Positions 9,435 through 17,706 of a stretch of 57,157 nucleotides of DNA are shown here, one piece after another. The notes under the pieces are model-generated. The model worked only from the letters and a program-made list of their open reading frames with translations, was not told the DNA's origin and ran no database searches. The DNA is from Pseudomonadota bacterium (GTDB lineage Bacteria; Pseudomonadota; Alphaproteobacteria; Reyranellales; Reyranellaceae). The position numbers were made by a program, and so were the translations under genes. The stretch is from the NCBI GenBank assembly GCA_018240685.1, contig JAFEFG010000015.1, forward strand, positions 1 to 57,157, written 5' to 3'. Numbering within the stretch: position 1 is the first letter of the stretch; every line of letters starts with the position of its first letter.

Positions 9435-9669
9435 GGGCGTCCTCCGTCATGGGGGTGGACTGCGGCGGCCGAAAGCCTGTCTCTGCCCGGCAGAACCAGC
9501 TTGCCTTTCAAGCGGGAGAAGGACCCGCCCTCCATGACGGCGCCCGATCGCAGCGGGAAAGGCGACACTTTCGCTTGCTCGGGCAGGGCGGGACCTTGAT
9601 GTGCATCAAGGAAGGGACGCGGGGACTGCGGTCGTCGCCGAAGCGTGGGTCGTTTCAACGAAAAGATGT
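9435..9669. other. Intergenic region between fpg and the M50 protease gene
   Basis: About 235 bp with no credible gene. It holds the perfect FNR-type palindrome at 9596-9609, listed separately, and otherwise only G+C-rich sequence. It must contain the promoter of the M50 protease gene on the minus strand. Confidence 0.5.
9596..9609. promoter_or_regulatory. Perfect FNR/FixK/Anr box (TTGAT-N4-ATCAA)
   Basis: The 14-mer TTGATGTGCATCAA matches the full FNR/FixK consensus on both half-sites. It stands 162 nt before the ATG of the M50 protease gene and 61 nt before the stop codon end of fpg on the same strand, so the protease is the only gene it can plausibly activate. The long leader would need a transcription start near 9555. 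It is the strongest sign that this part of the window belongs to an oxygen-controlled regulon. Confidence 0.7.
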
Positions 9670-10473
9670 CTAGCAAGCCTGGCAGGTTGGGCAGCAATAG
9701 CCGGTGCGGCCGCCGACCTTGAACACTCTCAAGGGCGATCGGCAGCGGGGGCAAAGCCCTCCCTTGTGCCGACTGGGCAGCAAGGACCCTTTTGGTGCGC
9801 GTTCGGCGAACTGCTCGGCGCCGGCGCCGTGGGCGATTGCCACTTTAAGTACCTCGCGCATTTTCTGGAACAGGCGCTTGAGTTCGTCCGGGGAAAGCCT
9901 GTCGATGCGTTTGGTCGGATCGATCCGCGCCTGGAACAGAATGTCGTCGGAATAGATGTTCCCGATGCCGGCGATGACCTGTTGATCCATCAGGACCGAC
10001 TTCACGTCGCGCTTGCGGGTGAGGACAGCGGCCCTGAACCCGTCGAAATCGAGGTGCGGATCCAGCGCGTCCGGCCCGAGTGCCTCTTCAGCCAAGAAGT
10101 CATCGACATCTTCAACCAGTCCGACCCGGCCGATCATTCTCTTGTTCGTGTAGGCAAGAGAACCGTCATGGACGAAGTCGAACCGCACCCTGGTGAAGGG
10201 CGGGGCAGTCTCCCGGTTCCGGGCGGTCTGGAGTGCGCCGGTCATGCCGAAATGCAGGGTCAGCCAGCCACCTCGATCGATCGCCGCAAAGAGATGTTTG
10301 CCGTGGCGCCGGACGGCCGTGAACCTGGCGCCGCGCAGGCGGGCAATGAAGGTTCTGGCCGGAAGCTTGCCGAGGATGCGCGCGTCGCTGACGATGACCT
10401 GGTCGATCGTCTTGCGAAGAGCGTTCCTGGCGAGCAGGCGTTTGAAGCCTTCGACATCGGGCAATTCCGGCAT
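9670..10473 (-). CDS. Formamidopyrimidine-DNA glycosylase family protein (Fpg/Nei)
   Basis: Bifunctional base-excision repair glycosylase/AP lyase. The 267-residue protein starts MPELPDVE, giving the catalytic Pro2 and Glu3, has the H2TH region QQVIAGIGNIYSDDILF, and ends with a four-cysteine zinc finger (C241, C244, C261, C264). The order and length fit Fpg/Nei. Because the opening is PDVE rather than the commoner PEVE, and the lesion-recognition loop cannot be judged by eye, I do not choose between MutM and Nei. Confidence 0.9.
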   Translation of the reverse strand: MPELPDVEGFKRLLARNALRKTIDQVIVSDARILGKLPARTFIARLRGARFTAVRRHGKHLFAAIDRGGWLTLHFGMTGALQTARNRETAPPFTRVRFDFVHDGSLAYTNKRMIGRVGLVEDVDDFLAEEALGPDALDPHLDFDGFRAAVLTRKRDVKSVLMDQQVIAGIGNIYSDDILFQARIDPTKRIDRLSPDELKRLFQKMREVLKVAIAHGAGAEQFAERAPKGSLLPSRHKGGLCPRCRSPLRVFKVGGRTGYCCPTCQAC

Positions 10474-10761
10474 TGGCGCTGCCCTCTAGCTCCGGCTGTA
10501 TTTCGGGGCGCTGGCGGCGCCTGGATCGCCGGAAGGGGAGCGTATATCGACCGGCGTGCGCTTCGCACCCCATCGGCCGGGCGAGCGGTGGCGTGCCGGA
10601 TGAGCGTCGAAAGAGCTTGCCATGGCATTACTCTCCTTTTCGCTGCAGCCGCCTGATCGTGAGGGTTGCCGTTTGCAGGGCCGCATCATTGACGCAAATC
10701 AAGGAGGTCGGACGGATCCCGTCATTCTTGCATCCGGCTTCGATCTGCAAAGAGGGAAGCC
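10474..10761. other. Intergenic region upstream of fpg and the CBS relic
   Basis: About 290 bp without a credible gene. It contains the FNR-like site at 10690-10703 and, just before the CBS relic, a ribosome-binding sequence (AGAGGGAAG) at about 10751-10759. Short open frames here have no recognisable features. Confidence 0.4.
10690..10703. promoter_or_regulatory. FNR/FixK-like box (TTGAC-N4-ATCAA), one mismatch
   Basis: TTGACGCAAATCAA differs from the FNR/FixK consensus at one base of the left half-site. It is 59 nt upstream of the ATG of the CBS-domain relic, a normal activator distance. The gene it served is broken, so the box may be a leftover; it could also act on fpg (start 217 nt away). 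Confidence 0.5.
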
Positions 10762-10876
10762 ATGAAGGTCAGAAATGCCCTGCACCGTGTTGCAACTTGC
10801 GTCCGATCGGGATCGTTGCCGACCGCGGCATCGCTTGACGCGCTTCACCAAGGCCGACGACCCGGCCGGCGAGTGA
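10762..10876 (+). pseudogene. Remnant of a CBS-domain protein gene
   Basis: After a good ribosome-binding site the ATG opens MKVRNALHRVATCV, a typical start of a small CBS-domain protein (compare MKVRDAMH-type openings). The next recognisable piece, RPIGIVADRGIA, is in a different frame and matches the CBS turn PIGxVTDRDIA. A third piece, RFTKADDPAGE, follows in yet another frame and ends at the base next to the tRNA. About 35 residues between the first two pieces are missing. This looks like an internal deletion with frame changes; no functional product is expected. Confidence 0.6.
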
Positions 10877-10963
10877 TGGTACCCGCTGCCGGACTCGAAC
10901 CGGCACGGCCTTGCGGCCTCGGGATTTTAAGTCCCGTATGTCTACCAATTCCATCAAGCGGGC
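10877..10963 (-). tRNA. tRNA-Leu (anticodon UAA)
   Basis: An 87-nt tRNA gene with encoded CCA. The 5' strand begins GCCCGCTTGATGGAATTGG and the 3' end is AGCGGGTACCA, pairing over seven positions with a G-U first pair. The anticodon arm is CGGGA-CTTAAAA-TCCCG, giving anticodon TAA; a long variable arm (GAGGCCGCAAGGCCG) and the T arm GGTTCGAGTCC confirm a class II leucine tRNA. The CBS relic abuts its 3' end. Confidence 0.97.
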
Positions 10964-11057
10964 GCGTCGGCGCGCGAGCTTAGTGCCCGTCCCATCCCGG
11001 TTGTGCAAGCCCGCTGGCGCCGGTAGCCGGCGCGCTGGCCGCCGAGCGGTCGGCCGG

Positions 11058-12194
11058 TCAGCGCGGAGCGAAGCGTGCCGGCGAAAGGGCCGCCTCGGTC
11101 ACGCCGAGTCCGGCGATGTCGCCCGGCAGGCCCTGACCGAGTGCAAGGTTCGCGGCGAGCCGGCCGGCAGCGGCCCCGGTCTGGATGCCGTAGCCGCCTT
11201 GTCCCGCCAGCCAGAAGAAGCCGGGCGCCGCCTTGTCGTATCCGGCCACCAGGTTCTTGTCGGAGACGAAACTCCGGAGCCCTGCCCATTTGTTCTTGAT
11301 GCGCCGGATCTGCAGCGTCGTCGCCGTTTCGATGCGGTCGACGGCGACGGCGATGTCCATCTCCTCCGGCTGGGCATCGCAGGGCACCGACGGAGTCTCA
11401 TCGGCCGGCGACGCGAGGAACTGGCCAACCTCGGGCTTGAAGTAGAAGGTCTCGTCGAAGTCGATCGCCATCGGCAGGGCGGCGATGTCGAGGCCGGGCG
11501 GCGAGTCGAACGTGAACGCTGTCCGGCGCTTCGGCACCAGACCCACCGGCGCCACCCCGGCCAGGCCGGCGAGGACGTCCGCCCAGGCGCCCGCGGCATT
11601 GATGATGTTCGTGGCGGCGATCGCCTCGCCGCTGCGGAACGAGATCAGCCAGCGGCCGTCCTTGCGTTCCAGCGCCGTGACCTCGGCCTCCAGCCGCAGC
11701 ACGGCTCCCGCCGCTCTCGCCCCGCGCAGGAAGCCGCCGTGAATCGAGGCGACATCCATGTCGTCGGCCTCGGGTTCGAAGATCGCGCCGCCCTGGACGG
11801 CTTCCGGCTTGAACAGAGGCTGCAGGCGCAGCGTCTCGGCCGGGTCGAGCCAGCGGACGCTCGGAACGAGCTTCGCATAGTCCGCAGCCGCGGTTCGCAA
11901 CGCGGATTCCTGCTCCGCTCGACCGGCGATCACCGCGCCGCGCGGCGTCAACAATGCATGGTCCGAGAATCCTTGCGGCGGTTCGCGATAGAACCGGCCC
12001 GAAGCCACCGTGATCGCCCTGATCTCCGCGCTGCCATAGGTTTCCGAGTGCAGTGCAGCGGAGCGTCCGGTCGTGTGATAAGCGGCGACGTGCTCGCGCT
12101 CCAGAATGATGACACGGGCCTTGGGCGCAAGGCTGTAGGCGGCGGACACGCCAGCGATGCCGGCGCCGACAATAGCGAAATCGAATTCCTGCAT
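11058..12194 (-). CDS. FAD-dependent D-amino-acid dehydrogenase, DauA (D-arginine dehydrogenase)-like
   Basis: Flavoprotein that oxidatively deaminates a D-amino acid. The 378-residue product has the dinucleotide-binding GAGIAGVSAAY (about 9-19), then YHTTGRSAALHSETYG, which resembles the DauA active-site region closely, and WAGLRSFVSDKNLVAGY plus GFFWLAGQGGYGIQTGAA near the C-terminus, again as in Pseudomonas DauA. The start MQEFDFAIVGAG was chosen because it places the Rossmann motif at the usual distance. It is divergent from the acyl-CoA ligase gene with 49 nt between the starts. Substrate preference (D-Arg versus other D-amino acids) is an inference from similarity. Confidence 0.82.
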   Translation of the reverse strand: MQEFDFAIVGAGIAGVSAAYSLAPKARVIILEREHVAAYHTTGRSAALHSETYGSAEIRAITVASGRFYREPPQGFSDHALLTPRGAVIAGRAEQESALRTAAADYAKLVPSVRWLDPAETLRLQPLFKPEAVQGGAIFEPEADDMDVASIHGGFLRGARAAGAVLRLEAEVTALERKDGRWLISFRSGEAIAATNIINAAGAWADVLAGLAGVAPVGLVPKRRTAFTFDSPPGLDIAALPMAIDFDETFYFKPEVGQFLASPADETPSVPCDAQPEEMDIAVAVDRIETATTLQIRRIKNKWAGLRSFVSDKNLVAGYDKAAPGFFWLAGQGGYGIQTGAAAGRLAANLALGQGLPGDIAGLGVTEAALSPARFAPR

Positions 12195-12243
12195 AAGCCC
12201 CACATTGCAAGTTCGGCGGTCCGCCTGCAATAGTCGGGCCGTC

Positions 12244-13764
12244 ATGAATATCGCCCACCTCCTGCTCGGATCGTCACAGGAATTCCGCGACCGTGTGGCG
12301 CTCGCGCGCGGGGTGGATGCGCATAGCAGCTATCGCGATCTTTGGCGCAAGGTGTCGGTCATGAGCACGCATCTGCGCGTGCGCTTCGGGCTGGCCAGAG
12401 GCGATCGTGTTGCCTTCGCGATGTCGAACTGCGTCGAGTCGATCGAGGTCATGTATGCCATCTGGCATGCCGGCCTTTGTGCCGTGCCGATGAACGCCAA
12501 GCTGCACGCCAGGGAATTCGCCTTCATCCTCGAGAATTCGGGTGCCCGGCTCTGCTTCGTCACGCCGGACCTGGCGCCGACCATTGCCGAGGCGGCGGCC
12601 GAGGCGCCGGCCCTGAAGGAGATCGTCGACGTCACCGGCCGCGACTACGCCTTCATGGCGGTCGGAGATCCGAGCCCGATGGCGGACTGCGAACCCACCG
12701 ATCCGGCCTGGCTCTTCTACACGTCCGGGACGACGGGCCGGCCCAAGGGCGCGATGCTTACCCATCGCAACCTGCTGACGATGACGCTGAACTACTATGC
12801 CGACGTGGACCGACCGGTCGCCGGCGGATCGATGGTTCACGCCGCTCCCATCAGCCACGGCTCCGGGCTGTGGAACTTCCCGATGCTGGCGCGGGGCGTG
12901 ACCCAGGTTTTCCCGGAAAGCGGTAAGTACGACGTGCCCGAGACGGTCGAGCTCATGAACCGCTGGCCGGACTGCAGCATCTTCCTGGCACCCACGATGG
13001 TGAAGCGCCTGGTCGAGCATGCGGCAGTGGGCGACCTCCAGCCGCGCGCCCTGCGCCTCGTCAGCTATGGCGGCGCGCCCATGTACGTAAGCGACCTCAA
13101 GCGCGCGATGGATACGCTCGGCAACGTGCTGTGCCAGCTCTACGGCCAGGGCGAGAGCCCGATGACGATCACTCACCTGTCGTGCGAGATGCACGCCATG
13201 CGCGACCATCCGCGCTGGGAGGCGCGACTCGCTTCCGCCGGCGTCGCCGATACTTGTGTCGAGGTGCGCGTGGTCGATGAGGAGGGGCGCCCGCTTCCGG
13301 CCGGGGACGTCGGCGAGATCATCGTCAAGGGCGACACCGTGATGTCAGGTTATTGGAACAATCCCGAGGCGACGGCCAAGTCGCTGCGCGCCGGCTGGCT
13401 CTGGACCGGTGACGTCGGCGCCTTCGACGAGGACGGCTTCCTGACGCTCAAGGACCGCTCCAAGGACATGATCATCTCCGGCGGCAGCAACATCTATCCG
13501 CGCGAGATCGAGGACGTTCTGAACCTCCATCCCGCGGTCGCCGAATGTTCCGTCGTCGGACGGCCTCATCCGGAATGGGGCGAGGAGGTCGTCGCGTTCG
13601 TGGTCATGCGGCCGGGCATGGCCCTGACTCCGGCGGAGCTCGACCAGCTCTGCCTCGACAACATCGCGCGCTTCAAGCGGCCCAAGGACTACCGCTTCGT
13701 CGAGGCGCTGCCCAAGAACAACTACGGCAAGATTCTCAAGACGGAGCTTCGAACCCTGCTATAG
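12244..13764 (+). CDS. Acyl-CoA ligase (AMP-dependent synthetase)
   Basis: Activates a carboxylic acid through an acyl-adenylate to its CoA thioester. The 506-residue protein has the P-loop LFYTSGTTGRPKGAMLTH, the core motif YGQGES, WLWTGDVGAFDEDGFL and the hinge region KDMIISGGSNIYPREIEDVL, with the C-terminal catalytic Lys in NNYGKILKTEL. The start MNIAHLLLGSS fits the family; an upstream in-frame ATG would run into the divergent dehydrogenase gene. A dienelactone hydrolase follows 25 nt downstream, suggesting a short operon. The natural acid cannot be read from sequence. Confidence 0.92.
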   Translation: MNIAHLLLGSSQEFRDRVALARGVDAHSSYRDLWRKVSVMSTHLRVRFGLARGDRVAFAMSNCVESIEVMYAIWHAGLCAVPMNAKLHAREFAFILENSGARLCFVTPDLAPTIAEAAAEAPALKEIVDVTGRDYAFMAVGDPSPMADCEPTDPAWLFYTSGTTGRPKGAMLTHRNLLTMTLNYYADVDRPVAGGSMVHAAPISHGSGLWNFPMLARGVTQVFPESGKYDVPETVELMNRWPDCSIFLAPTMVKRLVEHAAVGDLQPRALRLVSYGGAPMYVSDLKRAMDTLGNVLCQLYGQGESPMTITHLSCEMHAMRDHPRWEARLASAGVADTCVEVRVVDEEGRPLPAGDVGEIIVKGDTVMSGYWNNPEATAKSLRAGWLWTGDVGAFDEDGFLTLKDRSKDMIISGGSNIYPREIEDVLNLHPAVAECSVVGRPHPEWGEEVVAFVVMRPGMALTPAELDQLCLDNIARFKRPKDYRFVEALPKNNYGKILKTELRTLL

Positions 13765-13789
13765 GGCTAGCGAAAGACTGGAGGACTCC

Positions 13790-14446
13790 ATGGGCATGAT
13801 CGATTTCAAGCGTCCGGACGGTTCGACGTGCAAGGGCTATCTGGCAGAGGCTGGCAAGGGCAAGCCGGGTATTGTCGTGATCCAGGAATGGTGGGGTCTC
13901 AACGACCAGATCAAGCGTGTCGCCGATCGCTTCGCTGCCGTGGGCTACAATGCTCTGGCGCCGGATCTCTACAAGGGCCGCGTGACGCAGAAGCCGGACG
14001 AAGCCAACCACCTGATGACCGGCCTCGATTTCGTTGGCGCCTCCGATCAGGACATTGCCGGTGCGGTGAAGCATCTCGCGGGCATCAGCGGCAAGGTCGG
14101 GGTCATGGGCTTCTGCATGGGCGGCGCGCTGACGATCGCGGCCTGCGCCCGCGTTCCGGGCATCGCCTGCGGCGTGCCGTACTACGGTGTTCCGCCGGCG
14201 CAGCTCGCCGATCCGGCCAAGATCACCGTGCCGCTCCAGGGGCATTTCGCCAACAAGGACGACTGGTGCACGCCGCAGGTCGTGGACGAATTCGAGAAGG
14301 CGATGATCCAGGCCGGCAGCAAGCCGGAATTCTACCGCTATGATGCCGCGCACGCCTTCTTCAAGGACGACGGGGCGGCCTATGACGCGACCGCGGCCAA
14401 GCAGGCGTGGGAGCGGACGCTCGCCTTCCTGAGCAAGCACCTCTGA
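13790..14446 (+). CDS. Dienelactone hydrolase family protein
   Basis: Alpha/beta hydrolase with a cysteine nucleophile. The 218-residue protein shows all expected catalytic positions: Glu in QEWWG, Cys in GFCMGG, Asp in NKDDW and His in AAHAFF. Length and spacing match dienelactone hydrolase. A strong ribosome-binding site (GGAGGACTCC) precedes ATGGGCATG. It lies directly after an acyl-CoA ligase and before an MFS pump, not in an aromatic catabolic operon, so the real substrate may differ from dienelactone. Confidence 0.92.
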   Translation: MGMIDFKRPDGSTCKGYLAEAGKGKPGIVVIQEWWGLNDQIKRVADRFAAVGYNALAPDLYKGRVTQKPDEANHLMTGLDFVGASDQDIAGAVKHLAGISGKVGVMGFCMGGALTIAACARVPGIACGVPYYGVPPAQLADPAKITVPLQGHFANKDDWCTPQVVDEFEKAMIQAGSKPEFYRYDAAHAFFKDDGAAYDATAAKQAWERTLAFLSKHL

Positions 14447-15801
14447 CCGTCCGTCCGGCCGTCGGACTTGCGATCGTCGGGATGGGCGCCGCGCTGGCGC
14501 CCCTCGACATCGCCGTGAACGTCGCGCTGCCGGCCATCACGACGCATTTCGACCTGGCGCTGGGCGACGTCCAGTGGCTCGTGATCTGCTACGTTCTGGT
14601 CTACGGCTCATTGATGCTGGTCTGCGGCAAGCTGGGCGATCTGTTCGGCCATCGGCTGGTGTTCCGCATCGGGCTGGTCGTCTCGGCGATCGGCTGCGCG
14701 GCGTGCGCGGCGGCGCCTTCCTGGCCGTTGTTCCTGTGGGCGCGCGCGGGGCAGGGGATCGGCACGGCGCTGGTCCTGGCCTGCGGGCCGGCGCTCTCGA
14801 CCTCATTGTTTGCCGAGCATGAACGGACGAAGGGCCTGGCAGGCTTCGCGGCCGGACAGGCGTTCGCCTCGACCATCGGCCCGCTGCTGGGAGGTGTGCT
14901 GATCCAGATCTGGGATTGGCCGGCCGTCTACTGGATGCGGGTGCCGCTCGCGCTCGGAACCCTGGTCTTGTCTGGCCTCCTGCCGTCGCCCAAGCCGGAC
15001 AACCGGCCGTTCGATGCCTTGGGAGCGGGGCTTCTGGCATCCTGCATGACGGCGCTGCTGCTCGCCCTTGTCCTCTCGCAGCGGCAGGCGGCGGCGTGGC
15101 AGCCTCTGGCGCTGGCCGCTGCTGCAGCGCTTGGGCTTGCCGTTTTCGTGCGCCACGAGAACAGGTTCGAGGAGCCGATCCTGCGTCCCGTGCTGTTCGC
15201 CGATGCAGCCTTCACCGTTCCCAATGTGATGAGCGTGCTCGCCAATCTCGGCACCTTCGCGATCCTGCTGCTCACGCCCTACTACCTGGTCAACGTGCTC
15301 GGTCTCGGCACGGCGGGGGCGGGGTTGATGATCGCACTCGCGTTCGTCGGCGGCACTGCAGGAGCGCCGCTCGCGGCCCGGCTGGTGTCCCGGTTCGGGC
15401 AGCGGCCCACTGCCTTTGCCGGAGTATTGGTCGTGGCGCTCAGCCTGATGGCTCTGGCCGGCACGACCGCAACGACACCGCTGCCGGTCCTGGCGCTGCT
15501 GCTGCTGGTCGAAGGCAGTGCCTACGGGCTGCTGGTCGTGGCCTATACGGATATCGTGACCGGCACCCTGGCGCGGCGTGACCGCGGTGTTGCCGGTGCC
15601 CTCGCCCTGCTGTCGCGCACGCTCGGCATCGTGAGCGGGGCGGCGATCCTGAGCGCGTTGCAGGCGCACGGAGCCGCCGGTCTCTCCGGGATCGACGGCT
15701 TCCTCGCGGGCTACCGCTTCGCCTTCATGGCGGCGGGCGGCGGGCTGCTCGCAACCTTGCTGTTGTCCTGCGTCTGGCCGCGCGCCTGGTTCAAGCGCTG
15801 A
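14407..15801 (+). CDS. MFS transporter, DHA2-like (drug or metabolite exporter)
   Basis: A 464-residue membrane protein with repeated hydrophobic helices. TM1 ends with the DHA motif APLDIAVNVALPAI, and motif A GKLGDLFGHRLVFRIG follows TM2. The helix count, about 14, points to the DHA2 (EmrB/QacA) branch. A GTG start at 14407 overlaps the hydrolase gene by 40 nt; the first ATG, at 14480, would shorten TM1, so GTG (or a CTG near 14443) is preferred. It ends 6 nt before a convergent gene. Confidence 0.85.
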   Translation: MGADARLPEQAPLTVRPAVGLAIVGMGAALAPLDIAVNVALPAITTHFDLALGDVQWLVICYVLVYGSLMLVCGKLGDLFGHRLVFRIGLVVSAIGCAACAAAPSWPLFLWARAGQGIGTALVLACGPALSTSLFAEHERTKGLAGFAAGQAFASTIGPLLGGVLIQIWDWPAVYWMRVPLALGTLVLSGLLPSPKPDNRPFDALGAGLLASCMTALLLALVLSQRQAAAWQPLALAAAAALGLAVFVRHENRFEEPILRPVLFADAAFTVPNVMSVLANLGTFAILLLTPYYLVNVLGLGTAGAGLMIALAFVGGTAGAPLAARLVSRFGQRPTAFAGVLVVALSLMALAGTTATTPLPVLALLLLVEGSAYGLLVVAYTDIVTGTLARRDRGVAGALALLSRTLGIVSGAAILSALQAHGAAGLSGIDGFLAGYRFAFMAAGGGLLATLLLSCVWPRAWFKR

Positions 15802-15807
15802 CGGCTG

Positions 15808-16761
15808 TCACTGCAGGGTGATGTTGCCGCGCTTGATGATGTCGGCGAACAGTCGGCTTTCCTTCTCGACCTGGGCTCGCATCTCGGCAGGGCCGAGATA
15901 GGTTGGCTTCGCGCCTCCCTTGTCGAGCTTGTCGATCACATCCGGCGACTTGACGGCTTCGCCGATCGCCTTGGCCATTGCCGAGACGACCGGTTCAGGT
16001 GTTCCCGCCGGTGCCAGCAGGCCGTACCAGCTCTCGCCTCCCTCCTTGCCGTAGCCCTGCTCGCGTAGCGTCGGGATCTCGGGCTTCTGCGGCCAGCGCT
16101 GATCGTTGAGGATGGCGAGCCCCTTGAGGCGGCCGGCGAGGATGTGCGGCAGCACGGTCTGGTCGAATTGCGCCTGGATCTGGCCGCCCAGGAGGTCCTG
16201 CGTCGCCTGGGCGCTGCCCTTGTAGGGCACGTGGGTCATCTTGATGCCGGCCTCGATGTTCAGCATCTCGCCGAAGAGCTGGGTGATGGTGCCAAGCCCC
16301 GCGGACCCGAAGTTCACCTTGCCCGGGTTGGCCTTCACATAGGCCACGAACTCGGCCAGCGTGTTGGCCGGCACCGAAGGATGGACCGCAAGCGCCATCC
16401 AGGAGGTCGACATGCGGGCGACGGTGACGAAATCCTTCGCCGGATCGACCGGAATCGGCTGCAGGTGACCCGTGATCGCGAGCATGGCCACGGTTGCGGC
16501 GAGGAACGTATAGCCGTCAGGCGGCTGGCTCTTCGCGACCTCGGCGCCCAGCATGCCGGACGCGCCGCCCTTGTTGTCGAACAGCACCGGCTGGCCAAGG
16601 AGACGGCCGGCCTTCTCGAGCACGATACGCGAGGAGATGTCCGTCGGGCCGCCCGGCGGATAGGGCACGATGATCTTGATCTGACGATTCGGCCACGTGT
16701 CAGCCAAAGCTGGGCCCGCGGCGGCTAAACCCAGCACCGATACGAAGGTGCGTCGCAGCAT
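15808..16761 (-). CDS. Bug-family (TctC) periplasmic solute-binding protein
   Basis: Periplasmic receptor of the tripartite-tricarboxylate type. The 317-residue protein starts with a signal peptide (MLRRTFVSVLGLAAAGPALADTWPNR) and continues with the family's IKIIVPYPPGGPTDISSR, GASGMLGAEVAKSQPPDGYTF and VPYKGSAQATQDLLGGQI. The start is fixed by a good ribosome-binding site (GGGAGGAACAATC). No TctA/TctB membrane partners are near, so it is an orphan receptor; many relatives occur alone and may serve other transporters or sensing. Confidence 0.92.
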   Translation of the reverse strand: MLRRTFVSVLGLAAAGPALADTWPNRQIKIIVPYPPGGPTDISSRIVLEKAGRLLGQPVLFDNKGGASGMLGAEVAKSQPPDGYTFLAATVAMLAITGHLQPIPVDPAKDFVTVARMSTSWMALAVHPSVPANTLAEFVAYVKANPGKVNFGSAGLGTITQLFGEMLNIEAGIKMTHVPYKGSAQATQDLLGGQIQAQFDQTVLPHILAGRLKGLAILNDQRWPQKPEIPTLREQGYGKEGGESWYGLLAPAGTPEPVVSAMAKAIGEAVKSPDVIDKLDKGGAKPTYLGPAEMRAQVEKESRLFADIIKRGNITLQ

Positions 16762-16871
16762 GATTGTTCCTCCCAGAACAATTCTTTGCAGCGAGCATTT
16801 CACGCGGCGGCACCGATCGCAATGGCGGTCGCGCGCACCGTGCTAGAATTGCAAAAAATGGGAGGAAAGGC

Positions 16872-17687
16872 ATGACCGGTAGATTGAAGGACAAGGTTGC
16901 TGTCGTGGTGGGTGCGGGCTCGATCGGCCCGGGTTGGGGCAACGGCAAGTGCACCGCCGTCACCTTCGCGCGGGAGGGCGCGAAAGTCTTTTGCGTCGAT
17001 CGCAAGCGCGCGGCTGCCGAGGAAACGGCCGGGTTGATCGAGAAGGAGGGCGGCACAGCAATGGCCTTCGAGGCCGACGCGTCCAGGAATGGCAGCGTCA
17101 AGTCGATGGTCGACGCGTGTATGGCAAAATGGGGACGCATCGACGTGCTCGACAACAATGTCGGTATCGGCTCGACAGGCGGTCCAGTCGAGCTCAGTGA
17201 GGACGACTGGCAGCGCGTCTTCGACGTCAACGTCAAGAGCTTCTTCCTGACCGCCAAGCACGTGCTGCCGATTATGGAGAAGCAGGGTGCGGGCGCGATC
17301 GTCAATGTCAGCTCGATCGCCTCGATCCGCAGCCCGAAGGGCATCGCCTATGTCGCCTACAATGCGAGCAAGGGCGCCGTGAACTCGTTGACGCTGGCGA
17401 TCGCCTCGCAATATGCGGAGAAGGGCATCCGCTGCAATGCGATCCTTCCCGGCCTCATGCATACGCCCATGATCGACTTTCTCGCCGAGCAATATGCCAA
17501 AGGCGAGAAGGACCACAACCAGGCCTATGACAGGATGATCGCGATCCGGGACCGCGCCTCGCCGACGGGCAAGATGGGCACCGGTTGGGACACCGCCAAT
17601 GCGGCCTTGTTCCTCGCCTCCGACGAGGCGGCCTATGTGAACGGGCACCTGCTGGTGGTCGATGGCGGCATCACGGTCCGCGCCTAG
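16872..17687 (+). CDS. Short-chain dehydrogenase/reductase
   Basis: NAD(P)-dependent oxidoreductase of 271 residues. The cofactor motif is the slightly unusual GAGSIGPGWGNGK, followed by DNNVGIGS, VNVSSIASIRS and the catalytic YVAYNASKGAV (Tyr-x3-Lys). NGHLLVVDGGITVRA near the end is typical. The ATG is placed by the ribosome-binding site GGGAGGAAAGGC. It is divergent from the Bug receptor and convergent with NAD kinase. The substrate is unknown. Confidence 0.92.
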   Translation: MTGRLKDKVAVVVGAGSIGPGWGNGKCTAVTFAREGAKVFCVDRKRAAAEETAGLIEKEGGTAMAFEADASRNGSVKSMVDACMAKWGRIDVLDNNVGIGSTGGPVELSEDDWQRVFDVNVKSFFLTAKHVLPIMEKQGAGAIVNVSSIASIRSPKGIAYVAYNASKGAVNSLTLAIASQYAEKGIRCNAILPGLMHTPMIDFLAEQYAKGEKDHNQAYDRMIAIRDRASPTGKMGTGWDTANAALFLASDEAAYVNGHLLVVDGGITVRA

Positions 17688-17706
17688 CCGCGGCGCCGGG
17701 CCTTGC

